A stretch of DNA of 64,000 nt from Glebionis coronaria (taxonomy: Eukaryota > Streptophyta > Magnoliopsida > Asterales > Asteraceae), in NCBI GenBank assembly GCA_025667525.1, contig CM046876.1, forward strand, positions 478,722,557 to 478,786,556, given 5' to 3'. Both the position numbers and the translations under genes were made by a program. Shown piece by piece: positions 23,120 through 33,842 of the stretch; the stretch's first letter is position 1, and every line of letters starts with the position of its first letter. The notes under the pieces are model-generated. The model saw nothing but the letters and a program-made list of their open reading frames with translations. It was not told where the DNA came from and ran no database searches.

Positions 23120-23575
23120 AAGGTTTTCAAGATCGAGATCTTACCTAAGATCGTTTTCGTCTTTGCAAGATCGGGATCGTAAAGTAGGATCGGGACCGTA
23201 AGATCCTACTATAATGTAATTTTCTTAATAGTTTTTGCAATATTTTACAACTTTACAAATTAATATACATCGTAAACACAAAATTATACGTATATTTCAT
23301 AAAAACGTGGTCCTAAATTATGATTATGAAATGTATAAGAAGATTTACACGTTTTTTACGTTATACAAAATAGAACGTATAAATTCATAATTTTTTGTTT
23401 GTCGTTCGAGAAAAAGTAAGATTGGATCGTAGTAGATCATATGATCCTATGAGTAAGATCGGGATCTTATAAGATCTTAAGCATGGAAAGATCCTACGTA
23501 AGATCTGGATCGTTTTTGCTTTGCAGTATCGTAAAATAGTAAGATTTTAAGATAAAGATCGAGATCTTGACAACG
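23120..23575. mobile_element. Mutator-type MITE rich in GATC, 456 bp
   Basis: Exact 9-bp duplications GTTCCTAGT at 23111-23119 and 23576-23584 point to the Mutator superfamily. The ends share an inverted GTTxTCAAGATC core (left GGTTTTCAAGATC, right, inverted, CGTTGTCAAGATC); their first bases differ by about two positions. About twenty GATC tetramers, mostly as AAGATC or GGATC, fill the two ends, while a 160-bp AT-rich middle has none. Confidence 0.82.
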
Positions 23576-24212
23576 GTTCCTAGTCTTATGCTTAGTTGAA
23601 TAGTAGGAGATGGTTCCTATTTTGTTGACACTTTTTTTATTTAAATAGGGTTAATATACAAAGAAGTTACTAAACTTTCGGAGAAATTTGTCCTAAGGTA
23701 ACGAACGTTCATTTTGTGTTTCTAAGTTACTAAACTTTACTAAATTATACATCACTATAATTTAGTGTTAATTTTAGTAACCTACATGCATGTTTTTTGA
23801 TAAGTTAAGTAACATAAATGGCTTGTTTTTTCATGTTAAGTAACATAAATATCACGTTTTTGATAAATGGGTAACTTAATCAAGCAGTCATATGAACATT
23901 AGTAACTTAGAAACAGAAAATGAACGTTCGTTACCTTAGGACAAATTTCTTGAAAAGTTTAGGGGCTGTTTAGTTGGAGAAAATTTTTCCACTTTTCTAG
24001 AAAAATTTTCATTTGAAAAGTGAAAAATAGAAAAGCTGTTTAGCAACACCATTTTTCAATATTTTTCAAAAATTACAAAATTTTCATTTTCTAAATTTAT
24101 ATAGAAAATTAGAAAACTCCATTTTACCCTTTTCTAAACTTTCCCCACCATTGTTTTATTTAACCCATTTCAATAACACGTTACTCTATTCAGTATTCAC
24201 CGTTCATCATTA

Positions 24213-25240
24213 TTTTAACGTTTTCGTCAGTAAATTTACGTTTTCGTCTGTAAATTTACGATTTCGTCTGTAAATTTACGTTTTCGTAAGTAAATTTACG
24301 TTTTCGTCAGAAAATTTAGGTTTTCGTTTGTAAATTTACGTTTTCGTCTGTAAATTTACGTTTTCGTCTGTAAATTTACGTTTTCGTCTGTAAATTTACG
24401 TTTTCGTCAGTAATTTTACGTTTTCGTCAGTAATTTTACGTTTTCGTCAGAAAATTTACGTTTTCGTCAGAAAATTTACGTTTTCGCCAGTAAATTTAGG
24501 TTTTCGTCTGTAAATTTACGTTTTCGTCTGTAAATTTACGTTTTCGTCTGTAAATTTACGTTTTCGTCAGAAAATTTACGTTTTCGTCTGTAATTTTACG
24601 TTTTCGTCAGTAATTTTACGTTTTCGTCAGAAAATTTACGTTTTCGTCAGAAAATTTACGTTTTCGCCAGTAAATTTAGGTTTTCGTCAGAAAATTTACG
24701 TTTTTGTCAGAAAATTTACGTTTCGTCTGTAAATTTACGTTTCCGTCTGTAAATTTAAGTTTTCATCAGAAAATTAACGTTTTCGTCAGAAAATTTACGT
24801 TTTCGTCAGAAAATTTACGTTTTTGCCAGTAAATTTAGGTTTTCGTCTGTAAATTTAGGTTTTCGTCTGTAAATTTACGTTTTCGTCAGTAAATTAACGT
24901 TTTCGTCAGTAAATTTACATTTTCGTCAGTAATTTTACGTTTTCGTCAGTAATTTTACGTTTTCGTCAGAAAATTTACGTTTTCGTCAGTAAATTTACGT
25001 TTTCGTCTTTAAATTTACGTTTTCGTCAGTAAATTTACGTTTTCGTCTATAAATTTACGTTTTTGTCTTTAAATTTACGTTTTCGTCAGTAATTTTACGT
25101 TTTCGTCAGTAATTTTACGTTTTCGTCAGTACATTTACTTTTTCGGCAGTAAATTTACGTTTTCGTCTGTAAATTAACGTTTTCGTCAGTAAATTTACGT
25201 TTTCGTCTTTAAATTTACGTTTTCGTCAGTATATTTAAAT
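24213..25240 (+). repeat. Left arm: about 51 copies of a 20-bp repeat
   Basis: The unit reads TTTACGTTTTCGTCAGTAAA, with a common CTG variant for CAG, and holds an exact 20-bp period for most of the arm. A block of four variant units at about 24421-24500 recurs at 24601-24680, exactly 180 bp (nine units) later, indicating a higher-order repeat. Confidence 0.93.
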
Positions 25241-25249
25241 TTAAAATTT

Positions 25250-26460
25250 TATGACGAAAACTTAAATTTACAGACGAAAACGTAAATTTAATTTTTCTGA
25301 CAAATAGTAAATTTACTGACGAAAACGTGAATTTACAGACGAAAACGTATACTTATTGACGAAACGTATACTTACTGACGAAAACGTAAATTTACTGACG
25401 AAAACGTAAATGTACTGACGGAAACGTAAAATTTTTACGAAAACGTAATTTTCTGTCGAAAACATAAATTTACCGACGAAAAAGTAAATTTACAGACGAA
25501 AAAGTAAATTTTTGACGAAAACGTAAATTTACAGACGAGAACGTTAATTTACAGACGAAAACGTAAATTTACTGACGAAAACGTAAATTTTCTGACGAAA
25601 ATGTAAATTTACTGACGAAAACGTAAATTTTCTGACGAAAACGTAAATTTACTGACGAAAACGTAAATTCACTGGCGAAAACGTAAATTTTCTGACAAAA
25701 AAGTAAATTTTTGACGAAAACGTAAATTTACTGACGAAAACCTAAATTTACAGACGAGAACTTAAAATTACTGACGAAAACGTAAATTTACTGACGAAAA
25801 CGTAAATTTACTGACGAAAACGTAAATTCACTGGCGAAAACGTAATTTTTTGACGCAAACGTAAATTTACTGACGAAAACCTAAATTTACAGACGAGAAT
25901 GTAAAATTACTGACGAAAAAGTAAATTTACTGACGGAAACGTAAATTTTTTACGAAAACGTAAATTTTCTGACGAAAACCTAAATTGACAGACGAGAACG
26001 TAAATTTACAGACGAAAACGTAAATTTACTGACGAAAACGTAAAATTTCTGACGAAAATGTAAATTTACTGACGAAAACGTAAATTTTCTGACGAAAACG
26101 TAAATTTACTGACGAAAACTTAAATTCACTGGCGAAAACGTAAATTTTCTGACAAAAAAGTAAATTTTTGACGAAAACGTAAATTTACTGACGAAAACCT
26201 AAATTTACAGACGAGAACTTAAAATTACTGACGAAAACGTAAATTTTTTTACGAAAACGTAAATTTTCTGACGAAAACCTAAATTTACAGACGAGAAAGT
26301 AAATTTACAGACGAAAACGTAAATTTACTGACGAAAACGTAAATTTTCTGATGAAAACGTAAATTTGCTGACGAAAACGTAAATTTTCTGACGAAAACGT
26401 AAATTTACTGACGAAAACGTAAATCCACTGGCGAAAACGTAAATTTATACACTAAAACGT
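25250..26460 (-). repeat. Right arm: the same 20-bp repeat inverted, about 58 copies
   Basis: The unit reads ACGTAAATTTACTGACGAAA, the reverse complement of the left-arm unit. Periodicity is looser, with several 18-19-bp units. The centre of the palindrome is the AT-rich TATATTTAAATTTAAAATTT at about 25229-25250. Confidence 0.92.
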
Positions 26461-26806
26461 AATAATACTGATAAAAAGTAAAAAACTAATTAAAACGTAA
26501 AAAAAATTATGAAAATCTGAAAAAAGAAGATGGGAAAAAACAAACGAAAACGTAAAAGAAAAAACCAAAAACGTGAAAAAAAGTTGATCATGAAAAAAAT
26601 GGTTGAAAATAGTTTCGTTTAAACATTGTTTATTTTTTTAGAAAATGAAAAATATTATATAAACAAGTTTTCAAAATTCTCAACTCTTTTCTAGAAAAGA
26701 AAAGTGATTTCTTTTCTAAGAAAATTAGAAACAGAAAATTATGAAAAATTTTCCATAACTAAACATCCCCTTAGTAACTTCTTTGTATATTAAACCATTT
26801 AAATAG

Positions 26807-28668
26807 TCATATGTATGTAACTATTAAGATGCAGAAAATAAAAGTAAAAAATTTGCTCAAATCTTCTTCACTTTCAAATCCACATAGCTTTGCCTCTTTT
26901 TTTTTTCACTTGAATCGCGTTATTACAGGCCTTTGGTCGTGCAGATCTTAATCAAATTTCAGAAATTGGCGCGGTCAACTGCTATCAACGTTAAATCAGA
27001 ATATGATCTGATGTCATGAAACTATTACCTAATCGTGTCCTTTTTCATAGTTACTAGAACTTTTCACAAGGGGCATAGCCTTTTGTCTAACTTTAACATA
27101 AGCATGGAAAGTATTATAAAAATATGTACTCAAAGTTATTGCTTGAAGAATATGCTACACATATACTCTACCACTAACTTGAAAAATCATTCTTTAAAAC
27201 CAAAGAACCTTGATTACTTTCTTGACTCTCTTTTATTCGTTCTCCCATATATACATGTGGTTTTAGGCAAGTTCAACACCATCACCAACCACCACCACAC
27301 CATTGGTGAGGGTATGAAGATGGACGAGAGGTGTTGGTGTGGTCAATGAAGTAGCTAGTGAAACTATTCTTGAATAGTCGGGCAACTACACAACCTTTGG
27401 CAAGACACAAGAAGAAGATGATGTCTTTTTATGTCTTTGATATTTTAGATGAGTTTTAGGGTTAAAGTTTTATCATTTTGAAGTACTTTTTGATACATTT
27501 TTAATGTAATCAAAATTAATATACGAACCGTTTTTGTTATTGTCTCACAAGATGTCGTATCGTATATTTTTATAGCATCGCGCATTAATTTGTCAAGTTG
27601 AGCATGTCTTTAATAATGGTCTGTAGAAAAGATTTCGTAACAAGTTTTTCAGGTTATCTGGAGCCCGAAAGAATCATTTATATTGTGTAACATGCGTGCT
27701 ATACTGTTTCTTCTTTTCATAAATAAAAAAGCATACTGCAAAATGTGGTGTGGCTGATCGACGTTAAAGATTGGTCGATCCTAAAAAAATGTCTTTTTTA
27801 TGTAGTACATTAGCTTTTTGTTAGACCATGCTAAAACCCATAGTAATGATTTTATAAACCATTATTTATAATAGTGAAACCCTAATACTCTAACCATATA
27901 AATCGAGTTTAGGTTTTATTATCTCTTTAATACTCTTTCGTAGTTCAAGCAATAAAATCGTAAAATCTCGGATTAAAGCAGAAAACTAAATACAAAATAA
28001 AACTATTCATTAACCAAACTGCAACATCCGATTTCTCTTTTTAAACTTCAACCAAACCAACACAAATAGACAAAGCCATCCACAATATTCAATTCTTTTT
28101 CATAAACATTAAAAGCGGAGCCAAGATTTCACGTTAAAAAGGACCAAGCTTTTTGTTTAAAATAATACTACTATAAATAACGATGTAGTTCGAACCTATA
28201 TGACAAGCTTTTTTAAACCAAAAATTACTAACTCTTCTTTACTGTTATACATCTCCTTCAATTACATTTTTATAATTCTGATATTCAAATCATTGATATA
28301 ATGCCTTTTTATATTTTGTGATAAATAAAGTTTACGAAAACACCATGAAACAAAAAGAACAAAATACTACACTAAAGAAATCAAGAAAAGCAATGTTAAA
28401 ACTAGTTAGGACCGTAAGAGTATTAATATATATATTAAATTAAGCAGGAAACGACGTCGTAATATCAAGTTGTATGTCGTTTTGTTTTTTACATCCTGTC
28501 GTTTCAAAAAGGAAAAAGCAACAAATTTTCAAAATAGACCTTACACTATATGACTTATTACAAAACATGCTTAGTACTTTCAGCTATTTAAGACTTTTTA
28601 ATTTGCTTAGTCTACGCCAAAAGTTTGAGTAAAACATACATATGTTTGTGACATATGTATGATTTATT
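26807..28668. other. Non-coding AT-rich stretch
   Basis: The longest open frame (27035-27349) has no family resemblance or coding character. I see no further bounded element. Confidence 0.55.
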
Positions 28669-28677
28669 AAAAACTTA

Positions 28678-28826
28678 GGCAATTTCATATCTCCCCTCTT
28701 TTGAAATGGAAATTTCGTATATACCCAAGCATGCATTACAAATATTGTAAATCATGCATTCATAACTTGCACTTTGGGTATATATGAAATTAAACATAAA
28801 AGTAGGGTGATATATGAAATTAATCC
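28678..28826. mobile_element. Mutator-type MITE, 149 bp
   Basis: Exact 9-bp duplications AAAAACTTA (28669-28677 and 28827-28835) flank an imperfect palindrome whose ends are GGCAATTTCATATCTC and, inverted, GGATTAATTTCATATATC. The second half repeats the first inverted (ATACCCAA and TTGGGTAT around 28717 and 28772). No coding capacity. Confidence 0.8.
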
Positions 28827-28835
28827 AAAAACTTA

Positions 28836-30376
28836 ATACTTAACGCAAATTTAATAAATATTGTTACGAAATAAACTTTCATATTATTCGTTTCGTGCAA
28901 GACGAGTCATTAATGCGAACAGCTTTTTGCCTTATCCTTAAACTTTTAACTATTATATACACCTTTTTGTATAACGAAGTTTATTTATCAAATATGAAAC
29001 GTAAATCTATCGATTTATTTTGTTATAACAAAGTTTATACTATGCCTTATCGTCTATTGCATCGTTAGTTCTGCATGCCCCGCGACGAATACGAGTTATA
29101 CACCTTATATATTAAAGTTCGTCCGAAACGACATCGTGTTCCCCTTTAGAAAACATATATGATCGTTTTGTTCAGTAGTGATTGCCGTTTTGGAAAACCA
29201 ACCAAAACACAAATGGCCAAGCAATCCTTTATACTATGCGTCTATGCTACATATTAAAAAAACAACTTTATACTTTAATTATATACACCTTTTTGGTATA
29301 ACAAGTTTTATTTATTAAATATGGAGCGCGTATTTATCGATTAATTTGAGGAAAAAAAACACCGCTTAAAAGATCATCGAATTGCGAATCAAACGAGCCT
29401 TGTATCAGTGCTTCATACATACGTATAATTCTATAAAAATGTTTAAATTTAATACATATTTTAAATATATTTTTATCGAAATATTCCTTCAGGTGATTCA
29501 TTACTCGCACGAAAATTTACTCGAACAATCTTTTTATCTGTCCATTATAATCGTTAGTCATGCATCTCCGCCGCGAAGCGCGAGCTATTTACCTCGTTCA
29601 ATTTAAAATACTGCAGTACAACATACTTTTTTATTACATAAAGTCAAAAAATTATATTCTCAAAAACCAAAAGTTTTTTTATCTATCTATACTTTCTTTT
29701 TCTCTTAACCTACAACTTCCAACATCACTCCAACTTTACTAAACTACAAAAATAACATCTTTATCACAAATCGATTCACTACACTAAAAATCTTTAGAGC
29801 TGGACATGTACCAGGAGGGGCCGATTATCGTTTTTCCTAATACTTTAAGATCTCGAGCTATATTGTAGTAGGTTTTTTGGGCTGGTTAGGGGAGGCTAGC
29901 ACGCGTTAGTCACCCCATCCCTTCCGCTCCTGATAAACGTTAATCGTGCATTGTGACATTTTGCAGAAACATCCAACCAAATAAATAATTGTGTGGATTT
30001 ATAACCTTAGCGCAAATCACCATCACATGAAGATGGAACAAACGAGTTTAGTTATTTTGTAGATTTGAGCGATAGATCAAAAACTTTAAGATTGTTGGAT
30101 CGAATAAACAGTATAAAGAATTGACAAAAACATATGTAGTAAAATAGTAACAATGCAAAACAGATAAACACCAACCCTTATTCAGTGTCAAAACTTTATT
30201 GATTCTCAACGCCATAAGTAACACCAAAACGTAGCCATTCATTTGTTTAATTGATATAAATCAAAACTGAAAGTGGGTTGCACTTTAGTAGAAATGGAAA
30301 GGAAAAAAGAAGATCGATTGGTATAAGAGTTTTGGGGTTTGTTGATGAAAGTTTATGGACTTAAAATCGATAGCCG
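28836..30376. other. Non-coding stretch with two copies of a Helitron-like block
   Basis: A block at about 28938-29105 is repeated, diverged, at about 29264-29600: ATATACACCTTTTTG, then further on CATCGTTAG/ATCGTTAG followed by CGCGAC/CGCGAAGCGCGAG. The CCGCCGCGAAGCGCGAG stretch resembles plant Helitron 3' hairpins, but no terminal CTRR is seen at the right spot. Open frames are AT-rich noise. Confidence 0.4.
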
Positions 30377-31151
30377 TGTGATAGGATCGAACTCGAGATC
30401 ACGGGATTGCACACATTACGTAAAGGATTAATTTATTATTAAATATATTTATTATATTTATTAAATCAAACCATAGCTTAAACTAACGATCGTTAAATAA
30501 TTAAAAGTTAAGTATTAAACGACCGTTATAAAAATCAAATAGAAGCTAAAAGAAGGTGTCGGAAAAGTTCCGGAAGCCCCTCTTGGGCCTTGTTCACCGC
30601 CGGCTATAGGAGACCAAAGGGAAGGGGAAAAAGATTTTGTTGCCTTAATTTGTTTAACCTTGGAGGAAAAGTTTTTCCAAGGTGTATATAAACAAACCAA
30701 GGCCTTCATAATTTTTTGACCATTCTTCTCCTTCTCCTCTCTCTTGCTTCAAAACCGGCGGCCAAACACCCATATTAGGGTTCTTCTTTGTTCTTCAATT
30801 AAGCTATTGTAGATCTATTCCTATCCCCTCTATAGGGTTGTTGGGTAGATCTTCCATAGACTTGGAAGTTTGGTTTTGTTCGTGCTAGACTCACGATTAA
30901 CTCGCCGCATTACGTGTGTACAAGATCGTGGTGTAGTCTTGCTTTAGACTATATCCTGGTGGTGTTCGTGATCTATATCTACCGGTGACCGTCCCGTCGT
31001 CTTGTAGATCTTGCTAGGATAAAGGTATGTAACCCTAATCTTGATTAATTATAATTGTGTTAAATTAATGATCTTGTTAATTTGCTTCCGCTATATATGC
31101 TTTGATCCATATTAAGGTTTTAATAATTGTTATGATAAATATAAACCTTCA
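30377..31151 (+). repeat. Probable 5' LTR of the plus-strand copia
   Basis: The end is fixed by CTTCA followed one base later by the PBS. The start TGTGATAGG at 30377 is the best TG candidate but has no partner LTR in the window to confirm it. A TATA box TATATAAA is at 30685-30692, followed by a CT-rich leader. Confidence 0.5.
30685..30692 (+). promoter_or_regulatory. TATA box in the copia 5' LTR
   Basis: TATATAAA within a GC-poor LTR is followed by a pyrimidine-rich CTTCTCCTTCTCC stretch 30-60 bp downstream, where transcription would start. Confidence 0.55.
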
Positions 31152-31152
31152 G

Positions 31153-31166
31153 TGGCATCGAGAGCC
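31153..31166 (+). promoter_or_regulatory. Primer binding site of the plus-strand copia
   Basis: TGGCATCGAGAGCC is a near match to the TGGTATCAGAGCC complement of initiator-Met tRNA and starts two bases after the LTR end. Confidence 0.75.
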
Positions 31167-32655
31167 GTTTTAACATGATTATAATTATCAAGATCTAAAG
31201 TTTTTTAAATAATATTGATTTGTGTTAAAAATTACATGTTGTTTTTTAGGTTTTATAAAAATTAGGGTTTTGATTTTTTTTTATAGATCGGATCTACCGA
31301 ATTTTTTATTATAAAAAAAATTGTGAACCCTAAAAATACATGGTAATTGACTTTACATGTTTTGCATGAATTAATTGTTATGTCATGTGTGGTTACGATC
31401 CGTAGTTTTTTAATTGTTAAGAGAATGTGAGAGATCCGTAATAAACATGCATGTTTTTTACGGATCATATAATTTTTTAGTGCTATTTGCTTTATTTGAT
31501 TCAAAGTTTTAAAATTAGGGAAGACTTTTTATGTTTATAAAAACTCTAGATTTGATGTTCTTTGAATAAATTGTTATACATGTGGCAATTTGATTTAGTT
31601 TTTTTTTGTACTACTTGTTTTCATGCGTTTTTCATATTGTATGTTGTAAACAATGGTAGTTTTTTTTTAAGAAAAATAATATGGACTAAATCTTATCAAA
31701 ATTAATGAATTGTTTTGAGATCTAAATTACATATGATTTGCGTTGATTAGAATTGCAATAGCAATTAACGGCCTACTCAATTTTGTCAAACTATAAAGTG
31801 GGTATAATGCACCGCTGGCCAAGTACCCGGTTAAGGAAGGAGGTGTTATGCTTCAGAGCTGACCAAATTTCCGGCTCGCCTGTGCGTCAAAATTGGAATT
31901 ACCTACGGTTGTTATTTGTTTAATTCTTTAAGGTTGATTTAACTGCATTAATTCACATCCGAAACACAATGAATAAGGTTATTGCTTTGTGCTTTAGCTT
32001 CGTTATAGAAAAAGTACGGTGTAAATTTAGTTGTGTGTAAAATCTTTAATTGGTTTAACCAATACCTCAACTTGCAAATATATGATGAAATTTTAGTCTC
32101 ACCAAAAAGTTTACTAAACGTTTTATTAAACTTGTGTTATGGAGATGTATGCATGCTTCTCCATACATGATTTTGACATCAAAATCTGTACCCTAAAATT
32201 TAAGTCATATGCCATCTAATTGACGAACACTTGAAGTTACAATTGTCGTCATATAAGATATTGGACGATGTTGTAATAGAGAGAAAACTTCATGACTGAA
32301 TAAGATTGCACATGAAGGTTTTACGTTCTTTAGATTAGTCGACTTAATTAAGTTACTCAGTAAGAACTGGAAACTTAAGGCGTAAAGTAGGGATGAAACA
32401 TATTTACAATGCAAATGATTTTGGCAATGTAAATCCCTAACGTATCTAGAAATTGCAAATTTGTTTGTCAATTATTGTTCAACAAGTTACTGTGTTGAAT
32501 ACATTTGTCACTAGCAGATCAACTGATGTGATAAGTCTATGTCAATATGGATTCTAGTTTTTCAAGGAAAATACTATGGTTTTATTACCGGGGTAATTTT
32601 ATTTTCTTGAACTGTATTATCAAAAATACTAATGTTTGAACTTATTTCTGTAGAA
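31167..32655 (+). other. Untranslated leader of the plus-strand copia
   Basis: AT-rich with no gene. A GC-richer patch at 31800-31915 is the only distinctive sequence. A TTTCTGTAG stretch just before the gag ATG resembles a 3' splice site. Confidence 0.5.
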
Positions 32656-33680
32656 ATGGCTCAACCCGAAAAAAATCTGACAATAAGCTCGGCGTTCAAA
32701 GCTTTCTTTGAACGGCCTTAACTTACTGGCCCTAATTTCAATGACTGGTATCGCTCACTAAGAATTGTTCTTGAACAGCCGGTACTATTGATATCTTGAC
32801 TACTCCTTTTCCGGAGGATCTTGCTGAAGGAGCAGCTGATGCGGAAAGGCTTCAACACGCTGCTAATGTTAAGAAGCACCATGAGGTGGCTGCTGTAATG
32901 TTAGGGAGAATGGCTTCATCACTTCAAATGAAGTATGAGCTATTTTCACCTCAGTGAATGCTTGATGAACTCAAGGCTGTGTATGAAACGCCGCAAGCTG
33001 TAGAGATCTATGATTTGGTTGATGCTCTACATAGTTGCAAGCAAGCTCCTGGAAAGTCCGTAAGTGCCCATTATATGGAGATGAGGGGTTATATGGAACA
33101 ACACATCGCACTAGGACAACCCTATGATCATAATATGGCTATCAACTTGATCAAAAGGTCCCTTAATAAGGACTTCAATGATTTCGTTCGTAACTATAAT
33201 ATGCATTGCATGGGGAAGACGGTTAATCATCTGCATGCAATGCTCATTGACTTTTAAAAGGGGTTGAAAGTAAGGCATCCACTGCTACTCCTCAAGTACT
33301 TTATGTGCAGAAGGGTAGAGTGACTAAACCAAAACCGCAAGTGAATAAGAAGCAGAAAGGCAAAGGCAAGGTTGATAAGAGCAAACAATTTGCGACTTCA
33401 TCAAAACCAAAGCAGAACTTTGTCAAGAAGACTCAATCTCAGAAAGATGAGACTTGTCACCACTACAAAATGACTGGACACTGGAAGAGAAATTGCTCTC
33501 TCTACCTCCATGAGTTGCAAGAACATAAGAAGAAGGCTGAGCTAGCTGCTGCAGCATCTTCAGGTAACTTATTTATGATAGAGTTATTTAATCTTACATA
33601 CAAATCAAACTCCTGGTATATGATACGGGATGTGGTATTAACATTTGTAATACCCTGCAGGGATTTGAGTTGAAGAGGAA
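32656..33680 (+). pseudogene. Ty1/copia gag of the plus-strand element, degraded
   Basis: The ATG at 32656 begins a copia gag N-terminus (NFNDWYRSLRIVL after an early TAA at about 32719). A frameshift near 32780 and stops near 32955 and 33255 follow. The middle part (LHSCKQAPGKSVSAHYMEMRGYMEQ and LIKRSLNKDFNDFV) is typical of the UBN2-type capsid domain. The zinc knuckle reads C-H-H-Y-K-M-T-G-H-W-K-R-N-C, so the second cysteine is tyrosine. Just after it the protease signature D-T-G-C-G is found near 33630, but in a shifted frame. The gene is dead in this copy. Confidence 0.8.
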
Positions 33681-33842
33681 GCTTTCCTATGGGGAACAAT
33701 TTCTCCAAGTGGGCAATGGCGCACAAGCAGCGGTTGAAGCTATAGGAATATTTAAATTAGTTTACCTTCGGGTTTAGTACTGTTTTTAAATAATTGTCAT
33801 TATGCACCTTCAATTGTTAGGGGTGTCATTTCCTTTTCTTGT

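Larger units (their letters stand above)
23962..26770. mobile_element. Tourist/Harbinger-type MITE enlarged to 2.8 kb by a palindromic minisatellite
   Basis: The terminal inverted repeats are GGGGCTGTTTAGTT and, inverted, GGGGATGTTTAGTT, extending as similar AAAATTTTTC-rich sequence. The target duplication is TTA (23959-23961 and 26771-26773). The element sits inside the MITE at 23649-26796. Between the ends lie a left array (about 24213-25240) and an inverted right array (about 25250-26460) of the same 20-bp unit. Harbinger-type MITEs are usually a few hundred bp, so the size is due to the arrays. Non-coding. Confidence 0.85.
23649..26796. mobile_element. Mutator-type MITE, split by an internal insertion
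   Basis: The outer ends are GGTTAATATACAAAGAAG and, inverted, GGTTTAATATACAAAGAAG. They are flanked by exact 10-bp duplications ATTTAAATAG (23639-23648 and 26797-26806), in the 8-11-bp Mutator range. Without the insert at 23962-26770 and one TTA, the element is about 336 bp and itself palindromic: the AACGAACGTTCATTTTGTGTTTC block near 23700 is repeated inverted near 23920. Confidence 0.88.

Noticed and set aside
24213..26460. Regular 20-bp repeats could suggest a CRISPR-like array.
   Set aside because: There are no unique spacers; adjacent units are direct head-to-tail copies, in a plant MITE with readable ends.
27035..27349. 104-codon open frame with Met start.
   Set aside because: Composition is AT-driven, no domain, no neighbouring promoter or splice structure; not supported as a gene.
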